Assembly (NCBI RefSeq): GCF_046298265.1
Contig: NZ_JBKAHK010000002.1
Span: 620,001-684,000, forward strand
Length of the DNA: 64,000 nt
Reading direction: 5' to 3'
Source of the DNA: Gillisia xinjiangensis
Lineage (GTDB): Bacteria > Bacteroidota > Bacteroidia > Flavobacteriales > Flavobacteriaceae
Both the position numbers and the translations under genes were made by a program. The notes under the pieces are model-generated. The model was not told the origin of the DNA. It did no database searches and saw only the letters and a list, made by a program, of their open reading frames with translations. Positions 39,924 to 48,192 of the stretch are shown piece by piece. Numbering within the stretch: the stretch's first letter is position 1; each line of letters begins with the position of its first letter.

Positions 39924-40730
39924 ATGAAGATATCACTATTAGGTTGCGGTTGGCTGGGATTGCCATTGTCTAAAAAATTGCTGGAGGAAGGCCATATAAT
40001 AAAAGGATCTACCACCAGTATGGAGAAGCTCAGTAAGCTCTCTGAAGCGGGGCTTATTCCTTACAGGATTAAGTTGTTCGCGGAAGGAGTTCAGGGCGAC
40101 CTTAGTGCCTTTCTGGAAGATTCCGAATTGTTAATTATAGATATTCCCCCGGGATTAAGAAGTGATCCTGAAGCAAATTTTATTGGAAAAATAGGAAGGC
40201 TGAAAGATTTTATTGAAAAATCCAGCATAAAAAGGGTGCTTTTTGTCAGCGCCACTTCTGTGTATGAAGACACTGAAGAATTTCCTGTTTATACTGAAGA
40301 AGATTCCTCCAACGGAACGGCTGAAAATTCCCTTCAGTTAAAATCGGCTGAAAATGAGTTAAAAAACAGTGAACATTACGAAGCCACGATAGTCCGGTTT
40401 GGTGGTTTGTTTGGTCCGGACAGGCATCCTGTAAATTATTTATCTGGCAAAAAAAATGTAAAAGATCCAAAAGCGCCGGTAAATTTGATCCATCTGGAGG
40501 ATTGTATTGGCATTATTTCTAAGATAATTGAGAAAGAAGCCTGGGGCATTACGTTTAATGCGGTTTATCCAGAGCATCCCACAAAGGCAGCTTATTATAC
40601 CAGAATTGCGGAGGAGAAAAATCTTGGAATCCCCGAATTTGATCTTGAGATGGTTTCAAAAGGGAAGCGTATAGAATCTGTAACTTTAGAAGAGGTGTTG
40701 GATTATTCTTTTCAACAGGGTATTTATTGA
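39924..40730 (+). CDS. NAD(P)-dependent epimerase/reductase-like protein (YeeZ-type SDR)
   Basis: 268 residues, atypical extended SDR. The Rossmann motif is LLGCGWLGLPLSKKL (residues 4-18). VSATSVYED carries the Ser/Tyr region, but the expected YxxxK is replaced by a later LKSAENEL, so it may not be catalytically standard. VRFGGLFGPDRHPVNYLSG is the substrate-side loop shared with YeeZ-like proteins. Cytosolic; the substrate is not known. It lies 40 bases after the M28 gene on the same strand. Confidence 0.75.
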   Translation: MKISLLGCGWLGLPLSKKLLEEGHIIKGSTTSMEKLSKLSEAGLIPYRIKLFAEGVQGDLSAFLEDSELLIIDIPPGLRSDPEANFIGKIGRLKDFIEKSSIKRVLFVSATSVYEDTEEFPVYTEEDSSNGTAENSLQLKSAENELKNSEHYEATIVRFGGLFGPDRHPVNYLSGKKNVKDPKAPVNLIHLEDCIGIISKIIEKEAWGITFNAVYPEHPTKAAYYTRIAEEKNLGIPEFDLEMVSKGKRIESVTLEEVLDYSFQQGIY

Positions 40731-40954
40731 AGATTTAATCAGTAATGTCCGGTAAAGAGTCAAGATCGTTCCGCCTTCGGCGTAACTGCAAGAACCAATA
40801 AAAAAGACTTGATTTTAATTAACTGATAAACATTTAAGAACACTTTAATGATCGGTATATTTTAAAAAGCATGGTCTGTTTTTAAAAATCTCCTTGGAAT
40901 GCCAAAGGAGATGTGGTTGCAGCTTTCAAAAAAATCTTTATCGGGCAACAATGA
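40731..40954. other. Intergenic stretch, nothing recognisable
   Basis: About 220 bases after the reductase stop, with a small CCGCCTTCGGCG hairpin near 40780 and AT-rich DNA after it. It leads into the structured-RNA candidate. Confidence 0.35.
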
Positions 40955-41070
40955 AGTTTAATCAGATTTTCTGCGAGGGATAGCAGCGGCAGCTTCCAAT
41001 GCCCGAAGGGGATTGGAACTACAGCGAATAGCCCGACCGCCACGCTTTTGGGCGTGGGGGACGCAGCCTG
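40955..41070. ncRNA. Structured-RNA candidate resembling a conserved flavobacterial motif (Flavo-1-like)
   Basis: On the plus strand: CTGCGAGGGATAGCAGCGGC, then a stem TTCCAAT...ATTGGAA (seven perfect pairs), then CTACAGCGAATAGCCCGACC, then a stem CCACGC...GGCGTGG. GAGGGATAGCAGC...GCGAATAGCCCGACC is a motif I have repeatedly associated with Bacteroidetes intergenic regions, and it may be the Flavo-1 RNA. I could not confirm the family or the transcribed strand. It lies between convergent genes, ahead of the M13 terminator. Confidence 0.45.
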
Positions 41071-41104
41071 AAAATAAAAAAGGGCCAACATTGCTGCGGC
41101 CCTT
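41071..41104 (-). terminator. Rho-independent terminator of the M13 peptidase gene
   Basis: Stem AAGGGCC/GGCCCTT (41080-41104) with an 11-base loop. On the minus strand a T-rich tail (plus AAAATAAAAA) follows. It is 22 bases past the M13 stop. Confidence 0.75.
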
Positions 41105-41125
41105 CTAAAAATTCTTATTTCCTTT

Positions 41126-43195
41126 TTACCAGATCAATACCCTGTTTGATGGTGCTATGTACATTTTATCTCCTTCCTTAATATCAAAAGCCTGGTAAAA
41201 AGCCTCGATATTTTGAAGTGGCACATATGCGCGGTACATCCCCGGAGAGTGTGGATCTGTCTTGATCCTGTTTCTTAAAGCTTCTTCCCTCATCTTGGTT
41301 CGCCATACGGTCGCCCAGGACATAAAGAAACGTTGCTCTGGCGAAAACTCATCGATCTCACCTGGATTTCCATGTTCCTTCAGGTGAATTTGCAGTCCGT
41401 CGTAGGCGGCATTAACACCTCCAAGATCTCCAATGTTCTCCCCTAAAGTGAATTTTCCATTGATGTAAACGCTATCCAATACTTCGATAGCACTATATTG
41501 ATCGGCAAGAGCGCCTCCCAGTTTTTCAAATTCGGTAAGGTCATTTTCACCCCACCAGTTGTTAAGGTTTCCTTCAGCGTCAAAACGGGATCCGCTATCA
41601 TCGAATCCATGCGAGATCTCGTGACCAATTACAGCACCAATTCCGCCATAATTTACCGCAGCATCTGCTTTATAATCGTAAAATGGAGGTTGCAGGATAG
41701 CTGCAGGGAACACGATCTCGTTGTAACTTGGGTTGTAATATGCATTTACAGTTTGCGGTGCCATGTACCATTCATTCTTATCTACCGGCTCGCCAAGTTT
41801 CGCCATGGTTTCCTTTACGTTCCATTTTGCGGCGTTCATCATATTCTGGAAAAAAGATCCGTTTTCATCTCCGGGAGCGGCGATTTCCAATTCGCTGTAA
41901 TCCTTCCACTCATCTGGATAACCCACTTTTATTCTTGTAGTTCCCAGTTTTTCGATTGCTTTGGTCTTGGTACTGTCACTCATCCAGCTTAGGTTATTGA
42001 TTCTTACCTCGTATGCCTTGATGATATTTGCGATCATTTCCTGAGCTTTTTCCTTTGCTTCCGGAGGGAAGTTTTCTTCCACATATAATTTTCCTAAAGC
42101 TTCGCCCAGGGTTCCGTTTACAGTTCCTAAAGCACGTTCATTAAGCGGACGTTGTTCTTTTGCACCCTGTAAAGTCTGGCTGTAAAATTCCCAACTTGCT
42201 CTTTCAATTTCCGTACTTAAAGCATTGGAGGCATCGTTTAAGAGACTCCATCGTAAATAGTCTTTCCAGGCAACAACATTTTTCCCGGAAAAGGTTTTTT
42301 GCAACTGCTGCATATATTTTGGCTGAGCTACAATGACGGTATCTATTTTAGATGCGCCAATTGCGTCAAAATAAGCTTTCCAGTTTAATGCAGGAACCTG
42401 CTTTTGAAGTTCAGCTACCGCCATTGGATTGTACTGTTTTCGTGCATCTCTACGTTCTACTTTATCAAGCTGAGGTTGTGCAAGGCTGGTTTCAAATGCA
42501 AGAATACTTTCGGCACTTTTAGAAGCTTCTTCCTGGGAATCTCCCAAATACTGAAGCATTCTTGTGAGGTGTGCTTTATATTTTTCGCGGGTTTCTTTTG
42601 AATTTGAATCGTCCTGGATATAATAATCACGATCTGGCAAACCTAAACCTGAAGGATATAAATAAGCAGCATTTTTGTTGCTGTCTTTGGCATCCGCGCG
42701 TACGGTAAATCTAAAAAATCCTGCACCTCCGTATTCCTGCATTTCTGTAAGATAGGCCTGAAGTTCCTCTTTATTCCCGATAGCTTCAATTTTCGCAAGG
42801 TAGTCCTTTAAAGGAGCGACACCTTTTTCATTTCGGGACACGGTGTCCATAATACTTTTGTAAAGATATACCGCTTTTGCCTGATCGCTGGAAGCATCCA
42901 GCTCCTTGTTATTTGAAGCTTTTTCCAGAAGGCTTAAAGCCGCGGCATCGGTATTTTTCCGGAGTTCATTAAAGCTACCCCAGGTAGTATATTCATCGGG
43001 AATTTCGGTAGAATCTACCCAAACTCCGTTTACATATCTAAAAAAATCTTGTTTAGGACTTACAGTGGTATCCATAAAAGCAAGATTGATCCCGCGGGCT
43101 TCCTCATTCTGCATTTTTTTGTCTTCGCTTTTGCAGCCTGTGGCAACAAATGCTGCAAGCACTGGCAGTAACATAATACTGGTTGTTTTTCTCAT
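41126..43195 (-). CDS. M13 family (neprilysin/PepO-like) zinc endopeptidase lipoprotein
   Basis: 689 residues. A type II signal peptide with lipobox VATGC (Cys about 21) anchors it to the membrane. The N-terminal M13 domain is followed by the catalytic domain with the substrate motif NAYYNPSYNEIVFPA, the zinc site IGHEISHGFDD (HExxH) and ENIGDLGGVNAAYDG supplying the third ligand Glu. It cleaves oligopeptides at the cell envelope. The length is normal for the family. Single-gene unit with its own terminator. Confidence 0.93.
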   Translation of the reverse strand: MRKTTSIMLLPVLAAFVATGCKSEDKKMQNEEARGINLAFMDTTVSPKQDFFRYVNGVWVDSTEIPDEYTTWGSFNELRKNTDAAALSLLEKASNNKELDASSDQAKAVYLYKSIMDTVSRNEKGVAPLKDYLAKIEAIGNKEELQAYLTEMQEYGGAGFFRFTVRADAKDSNKNAAYLYPSGLGLPDRDYYIQDDSNSKETREKYKAHLTRMLQYLGDSQEEASKSAESILAFETSLAQPQLDKVERRDARKQYNPMAVAELQKQVPALNWKAYFDAIGASKIDTVIVAQPKYMQQLQKTFSGKNVVAWKDYLRWSLLNDASNALSTEIERASWEFYSQTLQGAKEQRPLNERALGTVNGTLGEALGKLYVEENFPPEAKEKAQEMIANIIKAYEVRINNLSWMSDSTKTKAIEKLGTTRIKVGYPDEWKDYSELEIAAPGDENGSFFQNMMNAAKWNVKETMAKLGEPVDKNEWYMAPQTVNAYYNPSYNEIVFPAAILQPPFYDYKADAAVNYGGIGAVIGHEISHGFDDSGSRFDAEGNLNNWWGENDLTEFEKLGGALADQYSAIEVLDSVYINGKFTLGENIGDLGGVNAAYDGLQIHLKEHGNPGEIDEFSPEQRFFMSWATVWRTKMREEALRNRIKTDPHSPGMYRAYVPLQNIEAFYQAFDIKEGDKMYIAPSNRVLIW

Positions 43196-43227
43196 AGATT
43201 TATTTAATTTATTATTTAGGGTTTTTA

Positions 43228-43249
43228 TCCCTCATTTCATTGAGGGTTG
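43228..43249. repeat. Further copy of the CCCTCATTGAGGG element, upstream of the M13 gene
   Basis: ATCCCTCATTTCATTGAGGG with a three-base insertion in the loop. It lies 32 bases upstream of the M13 ATG. Related short elements: 30391, 31433 and possibly 19868 and 61888. Confidence 0.5.
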
Positions 43250-43409
43250 AATATTTAGAGGCCTGATTTTGATGCCTTCGGAAATTTCCGAAAAGATAGC
43301 TATTTGATTAGAGAGGAAAGAGATTTTTTAAAGTCTTGTCTCCTGGCCCTTGTCTCTTGAATCTTTACTTTCCACTTTTTTTTAGTCTTTTTTCTGTTTT
43401 CTTGACTTG

Positions 43410-43952
43410 TTAATACTGTTTCTGAAGCTGAAGAATCAAAATGCTATCGGTTTGTTTTTTGGTTGCTGTAATCTCTGAAACAATCTCATTTGGAATGGCG
43501 ATAGAAAGCACATAATGTTTGATTTTCCAGTCTTTGTTCACTTTTTCCAGCACTCCGGATCCGCGGCAAATTCCCATTTGCGTATCCAGCAGTTCATCAA
43601 ACCAGGCTGTTTGGCCATTTTCTGATGTGTAAATATTCCTTTCCAGCGTGGTAAAACTCCAGGCTTTTCCCTTGTCGAAATAGGGTTTTGAAAATTCCCT
43701 GAATGCCGTATTTTGCCAGTTTTCGGTAGCATCTGTCCCTATGAAAACCCCATCATTGGCCATCAATGCAAAATAATCTTCAAAATTTGCATTGGCTGCA
43801 GCCGCGTGCCAGTTTTCCAATGTAGAATTTATCTTTTCTTCTGAAATTTCTTCAGATTCATTCTCTGCAGAAGTATTTACAGTCGTGATTTTAGAAGGAA
43901 ATGTGCAGGCTGTTAAGGATGCAAGTAACAGAAGCAGCGTAATTTTTTTCAT
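43410..43952 (-). CDS. Lipoprotein with NTF2/SnoaL-like domain
   Basis: 180 residues. Lipobox LTAC (Cys16) after MKKITLLLLLASL. The domain LENWHAAAANANFEDYFALM, GVFIGTDATENW, the WFDELLDTQMG strand and GSGVLEKVNKDWKIKHY match the SnoaL/NTF2-like (DUF4440) cone fold. Such domains act as enzymes or ligand-binding modules; no catalytic pair can be named here. It is upstream of the M13 gene in the same orientation, but a 215-base gap separates them. Confidence 0.8.
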   Translation of the reverse strand: MKKITLLLLLASLTACTFPSKITTVNTSAENESEEISEEKINSTLENWHAAAANANFEDYFALMANDGVFIGTDATENWQNTAFREFSKPYFDKGKAWSFTTLERNIYTSENGQTAWFDELLDTQMGICRGSGVLEKVNKDWKIKHYVLSIAIPNEIVSEITATKKQTDSILILQLQKQY

Positions 43953-44010
43953 TTTTGGTTATTTAGTGATTTGAAAATCTCGAAAATTAATGATTTAGAA
44001 ATGAGTAGCC

Positions 44011-44604
44011 TTAAACACGATCCTCAATTTCCGGAGCACGTGGTTTTGGTTTTTTCGTAGTATCTCTTTCCTGTTCCGCATCAAATTCATCCAGTTCCTT
44101 TTCAAACTGTTCCAGGGTTTTAAGGAATAATTCGTTGAGTTGTATTTTAAAATTAGTGAATTCTGTTGGGATCTCTGCTGCAATATTTGCGATTTCCAGG
44201 GGATCTGGATTTCTCTTTTTGGAGCTTTGTTCCAGTACCATAGCTTTTGTATAAATTACTGCGAGTCGGGCTTCTGTAGCATTAGATTTCAGGGTGTCCG
44301 GCAGTGTTTCCCTCAGGGAACGCATAATTTCGGCAATAGGACGGGCATTGGAAACCACATCGTTAACCGTGTATTCCCGGAAATTCTCAATTTCGATTTG
44401 TGCTGTGAGATATGCAAGCCATTCGGAAGTTATGGCGCGGGCTTCAGGGAGAAGGAGTACTTCCTGATTGGAAACATCAAGCCTTTGGCTAAAAGCAATG
44501 GAATCTTCCATCTTTTTTTCAGCATTCCCTTCCAGGTTTTTCTTCTCTTCACAACCCAGTAAAAACAAGGATAGCAGTATTAAAAAAATATTCTTCATGT
44601 TCAT
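44011..44604 (-). CDS. Hypothetical lipoprotein
   Basis: 197 residues. Signal MNMKNIFLILLSLFLLGC with lipobox LLGC (Cys18); ATG 44598 is an alternative start. The mature part is helical and highly charged (AYLTAQIEIENFREYTVNDV, EQFEKELDEFDAEQERDTTK) with a poly-basic/proline tail (KKPKPRAPEIEDRV). No domain recognised. It lies 59 bases upstream of the NTF2-type lipoprotein gene in the same direction, so the two may form an operon. Confidence 0.65.
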   Translation of the reverse strand: MNMKNIFLILLSLFLLGCEEKKNLEGNAEKKMEDSIAFSQRLDVSNQEVLLLPEARAITSEWLAYLTAQIEIENFREYTVNDVVSNARPIAEIMRSLRETLPDTLKSNATEARLAVIYTKAMVLEQSSKKRNPDPLEIANIAAEIPTEFTNFKIQLNELFLKTLEQFEKELDEFDAEQERDTTKKPKPRAPEIEDRV

Positions 44605-44715
44605 ATCTTGAAAAACAAAGTTAATGAAAAACCTTTCCTAAAAAAGCAGAATGAAATGTAGCCTGGCCTGCTTCTTATTTTATGCTGAATCTTCGATGTT
44701 CTTTTGCTAAATCGA

Positions 44716-44723
44716 TATATTTG
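44716..44723 (+). promoter_or_regulatory. -7 promoter box (TATATTTG) of the threonine dehydrogenase gene
   Basis: A perfect TAnnTTTG match, 19 bases before the ATG at 44742. It argues against the upstream in-frame start at 44682. Confidence 0.5.
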
Positions 44724-44741
44724 CACGACAAAATTGAGACG

Positions 44742-45695
44742 ATGAATTCAAAGAAAATATTGATAATTGGAGCTTCCGGGCAAATTGGAAGCGAGCTTAC
44801 GCTTAAGTTGCGAGCGCTATATGGTAATAACACGGTTGTAGCCAGCGACATTAAGGAGGGTGATGAAGAATTGATGAATTCCGGTCCTTTTGAAATTTTA
44901 GATGCTACTGATAAAGAATTGATCGGGGAAATGGTGGAAAAATACCAGATCACCGATGTTTATCTTATGGCAGCCATGTTAAGTGCGACTGCCGAAAAAA
45001 TTCCGATGAAGGCCTGGGATCTGAACATGAATTCGCTTTTCATTATTCTGAATATGGCCAAGGATAAAAAGATAAACAGAGTGTTCTGGCCTTCCAGTAT
45101 TGCTGTTTTTGGTCCGAGTACCCCAAAGGAAAACACGCCGCAAACAACTATTATGGAACCCACAACGGTTTATGGAATTTCCAAGCAAACCGGGGAGCGC
45201 TGGTGTGAATATTTTTTCAAAAAGTACGACGTGGATGTGCGCAGTTTGAGATATCCCGGGATTATTAGCTATAAAACCCTTCCGGGTGGCGGGACTACAG
45301 ATTATGCTATCGAAATATTCCGCGAAGCCTTAAAAAATGGATCCTATACTTCATTTTTAGATGAAAACACTGCACTCCCTATGATGTTTATGGATGATGC
45401 TATTAAAGCAACCGTGGATATCATGGAGGCTCCGGCTAAAGATGTGAAAGTGAGGTCTTCCTATAATTTGTCGGCGATGAGTTTTACTCCGAAAGAACTC
45501 GCTTCAGAAATAAAAAAACAACTCCCGGAATTTGAAATAAGCTACAAACCTGATTTCAGGCAGCCAATTGCCGATTCCTGGCCCGGGAGCATTGATGACA
45601 AAGAAGCAAGAGAAGACTGGGGATGGAAACATGAATTCGATTTGGAAAAACTAACCAAGACTATGCTGGAAGGATTGAAAAAGCCTGTTTCCTGA
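44742..45695 (+). CDS. tdh: SDR-type L-threonine 3-dehydrogenase
   Basis: 317 residues, extended SDR of the GalE-like bacterial threonine dehydrogenase group. NAD-binding IIGASGQIGSEL (residues 8-19), DATDKE, PSSIAVFGPSTPKENTPQ (the threonine-binding PxSIAxFGP motif), catalytic Tyr-Lys in TVYGISKQTGE, and YPGIISYKTLPGGGTTDYA. It oxidises threonine to 2-amino-3-ketobutyrate; the partner lyase kbl is not in this window. Start chosen at ATG 44742; an earlier in-frame ATG (44682) adds a non-homologous 20-residue head. Confidence 0.9.
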   Translation: MNSKKILIIGASGQIGSELTLKLRALYGNNTVVASDIKEGDEELMNSGPFEILDATDKELIGEMVEKYQITDVYLMAAMLSATAEKIPMKAWDLNMNSLFIILNMAKDKKINRVFWPSSIAVFGPSTPKENTPQTTIMEPTTVYGISKQTGERWCEYFFKKYDVDVRSLRYPGIISYKTLPGGGTTDYAIEIFREALKNGSYTSFLDENTALPMMFMDDAIKATVDIMEAPAKDVKVRSSYNLSAMSFTPKELASEIKKQLPEFEISYKPDFRQPIADSWPGSIDDKEAREDWGWKHEFDLEKLTKTMLEGLKKPVS

Positions 45696-45733
45696 AGGGC
45701 AGGAGCAATCAATATAGAATACTGTAAACACAA

Positions 45734-45768
45734 AAAACCCCGGCTAAATTAGATTTAGCCGGGGTTTT
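45734..45768. terminator. Bidirectional terminator between tdh and csp
   Basis: Perfect 16-base stem AAAACCCCGGCTAAAT with its reverse complement and a TAG loop. A/T runs on both sides allow termination in either direction. 38 bases after tdh and 30 after the csp stop. Confidence 0.85.
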
Positions 45769-45798
45769 AATGTTTTCGAATTAAATATACTAAATATA

Positions 45799-45996
45799 TT
45801 AATCGTTGATAACACGCACCTGAGCTGCGGTTAATCCTTTTCTTCCTTCTTCTTCAACGTACTCAACCTTGTCACCTTCGTTTAAAGATTCACCGTCAAG
45901 ACCTGTAATGTGTACAAAGATGTCTCTACCTGTGTCGTCGTTGGTAATGAATCCATATCCTTTAGACTCATTGAAAAATTTAACTGTACCTTCCAT
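45799..45996 (-). CDS. Cold-shock domain protein (CspA family)
   Basis: 65 residues: MEGTVKFFNESKGYGFITND with the RNP1 motif KGYGFI and RNP2 DIFVHI. GLTAAQVRVIND ends it. A single nucleic-acid-binding cold-shock fold that melts RNA structure. Monocistronic. A -7 box at 46024-46031 gives a 5' leader of about 20 bases, shorter than the long cold-responsive leader of E. coli cspA. Confidence 0.95.
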   Translation of the reverse strand: MEGTVKFFNESKGYGFITNDDTGRDIFVHITGLDGESLNEGDKVEYVEEEGRKGLTAAQVRVIND

Positions 45997-46023
45997 TGTA
46001 ATAAAATAAATAATTAATAAAGG

Positions 46024-46031
46024 ACAAACTT
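46024..46031 (-). promoter_or_regulatory. -7 promoter box (TAAGTTTG) of the cold-shock gene
   Basis: TAAGTTTG fits TAnnTTTG, 28 bases before the csp ATG on the minus strand. Confidence 0.5.
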
Positions 46032-46098
46032 ACATAATTAAATTTATTGGAAGGAGGAAAAATAAAAAATATTTTTAACGTTATTGATTATAAATGAG

Positions 46099-46338
46099 TT
46101 AGTTCCTCTCGTTCTCGCGCATTTTTTTAAAGTTTTTATCAGAAAGCGTATAATCTTCCAGTTTTTTTCCTTTCCAACGCACATATAAAAAGATGGGCAT
46201 GAGGATAAAGGCACTTGCCAAAACTGCAACACCTATAATTTTATCTCCCAAAAGGACATCGTCATTCAATCTAAAATAGAAACCTGTGCCAATAGCAGCA
46301 AGGATCAATACGCCAATGATTTTTAATACTAAGTTCAT
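46099..46338 (-). CDS. Small membrane protein downstream of the ClC gene
   Basis: 79 residues with two hydrophobic helices (IIGVLILAAIGTGFYF and IIGVAVLASAFILMPIFLYV) and a basic C-terminal tail (RWKGKKLEDYTLSDKNFKKM). It starts three bases after the ClC stop on the same strand, so it is probably co-translated and may assist the channel, but no family is recognised. Confidence 0.7.
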   Translation of the reverse strand: MNLVLKIIGVLILAAIGTGFYFRLNDDVLLGDKIIGVAVLASAFILMPIFLYVRWKGKKLEDYTLSDKNFKKMRENERN

Positions 46339-46341
46339 AAT

Positions 46342-48132
46342 TTAAACAGTTACTTCAATTAATTTTTGCCGGTAGGCAGTTAATAATTTTGATTTGGAAA
46401 TAAATCCAACATATTTTTCATTTTCCACCACCGGTAAGTTCCAGGCATCGCTTTCCTGAAATTTTCTCATAATATCCTTGGTGCTGTCCTTTCTAAGATC
46501 AATGACTTCAGGAGCCTCCTGCATTAATTCCCTTACTTTAATCTCATCATACAAAGATTGATTGAACATTACCGGGCGTATATCATCAAGTAAGATTATT
46601 CCCATAATATGATCATTTTCATCTAAAACTGGGAAAAAGTTTCTGGAGGATTTAATAACCCCGTTATGAATAATATCTCCAAGGGTGGCATCTATATGCA
46701 GGCTTACAAAATTTGTTTCTATCACCTGCCTGATATTCAGCAAAGTTAATACCATTTGGTCCTTATTGTGGGTAATTAATTCTCCACGTGAAGCCAGATC
46801 GAGAGTATAAACCGAATGTGGCTGAAACTGCGAAGTGATCATAAATGAAATTGCAGCTGTTATCATAAGGGGCACGAATAAATCGTAACCACTTGTGAGC
46901 TCTGCAATGAGGAAAATTGCGGTTAGTGGAGCGTGCATAATTCCTGCCATTAAGCCTGCCATTCCTACCATTGTAAAGTTGCTTACCGAAAGTGGGGATT
47001 TTAAAAACCCGCTATTGTTTATTATTAAGGCAAAACAGTGTCCCATTGCACTTCCCATAAAAAGTACAGGAGCGAAAATTCCTCCTACACCCCCGGCACC
47101 CATAGTAAGCGAGGTGGCAATAATTTTAAATACAACAAGTCCTGCAAGCAGCGCAATAACCACCCAGATATTATCGAGATATGCATCAAAAATATTCGTT
47201 CCCAGTGCGGCGAGGTAGTTTTCCTGGAGTAAATTATTTATAACATCATAACCTTCACCGTAGAGAGGAGGTATAAGAAAAATGAGAACCCCCAGGGAAA
47301 TCCCTCCAATTAAAAGCCTGTTTAAGGAAGAGGTAACCTTGCTGAAAAATTTGTTTATCCGGAAGTATATTTTGGTGAAATAAATAGAACATAAGGAGGC
47401 AATAACACCTAGAAGAATATAAAAAGGTACTTGCTGAATCTCAAATTCATCTGTGAGTTGAGTATGCAGAATAATATCTGAACCTGAAAAGAAATACGTT
47501 GTGAGTATAGCTGAAACCGATGCCAGTAGCAGAGGGATCATAGAAATAAGGGTAAGGTCAAGACTGAAAATTTCAATTGCAAAAATGATAGCGGCTATGG
47601 GAGCCTTAAAAAGAGCAGACATAGCTCCTGCAGCAGCACATCCTATAAGAAGCGTTCGTGAAGCCTGGTTCATTTTAAAAAACCGGGACAAATTGGAGCT
47701 TATAGATGCACCTGTTGCAACGGTTGGAGCCTCGAGTCCTACAGAACCTCCAAAACCAACAGTGATAGGAGCTGTAAGCAGGGAGGCGTACATCTGAAAT
47801 TTCTGCATGATCCCTTTCCGTTTGGATATGGCATGCAGCGTAGTTGGAATTCCGTTGCCTATATTTTTTCTTAATCCAAATTTTATGATAAATAGAGTGA
47901 GTGCCAGTCCTATTACTGGAAATATAAAATAGAAAGCGACATGATATTTTATTACAAACTCCCCTTCAAGAAGTAGTTGAATATAGTGAGTGAGGTTTTT
48001 TATAGTAACAGCAACCAGCCCTGCAATGAAACCAATAAGGGCACTTAAAAACATCAAAAACTGATGATTTGTTAAGTGCTGGGTTTTCCAGATGGCAAAT
48101 TTATCTGATAATCTTTTAGTTGCTGAAGCCAA
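46342..48132 (-). CDS. ClC family chloride channel/transporter with CBS domains
   Basis: 596 residues. ClC core of about 18 helices with GIGNGIP-type loop (NIGNGIPTTL), gating-glutamate motif GSVGLEAPTV (Glu about 133), and GAGGVGGIFAPVLFMG. Two C-terminal CBS domains (about 450-590: VSLHIDATLGDIIHNG...FFPVLDENDHIMGIILLDDI and VIDLRKDSTKDIMRK...NLPVVENEKYVGFISKS) are probably adenine-nucleotide-binding regulators. The present glutamate suggests a Cl-/H+ exchanger. A 79-residue membrane protein is coupled downstream. Confidence 0.9.
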   Translation of the reverse strand: MASATKRLSDKFAIWKTQHLTNHQFLMFLSALIGFIAGLVAVTIKNLTHYIQLLLEGEFVIKYHVAFYFIFPVIGLALTLFIIKFGLRKNIGNGIPTTLHAISKRKGIMQKFQMYASLLTAPITVGFGGSVGLEAPTVATGASISSNLSRFFKMNQASRTLLIGCAAAGAMSALFKAPIAAIIFAIEIFSLDLTLISMIPLLLASVSAILTTYFFSGSDIILHTQLTDEFEIQQVPFYILLGVIASLCSIYFTKIYFRINKFFSKVTSSLNRLLIGGISLGVLIFLIPPLYGEGYDVINNLLQENYLAALGTNIFDAYLDNIWVVIALLAGLVVFKIIATSLTMGAGGVGGIFAPVLFMGSAMGHCFALIINNSGFLKSPLSVSNFTMVGMAGLMAGIMHAPLTAIFLIAELTSGYDLFVPLMITAAISFMITSQFQPHSVYTLDLASRGELITHNKDQMVLTLLNIRQVIETNFVSLHIDATLGDIIHNGVIKSSRNFFPVLDENDHIMGIILLDDIRPVMFNQSLYDEIKVRELMQEAPEVIDLRKDSTKDIMRKFQESDAWNLPVVENEKYVGFISKSKLLTAYRQKLIEVTV

Positions 48133-48163
48133 GCTATGGATTTTTATAAGTCGTGAAGATAAA

Positions 48164-48186
48164 AAATCCTGCTATAAGCAGGATTT
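48164..48186 (-). terminator. Rho-independent terminator of aspS
   Basis: Ten-base stem AAATCCTGCT/AGCAGGATTT with a three-base loop. On the minus strand a T run follows. Seven bases past the aspS stop. Confidence 0.8.
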
Positions 48187-48192
48187 AAAATT

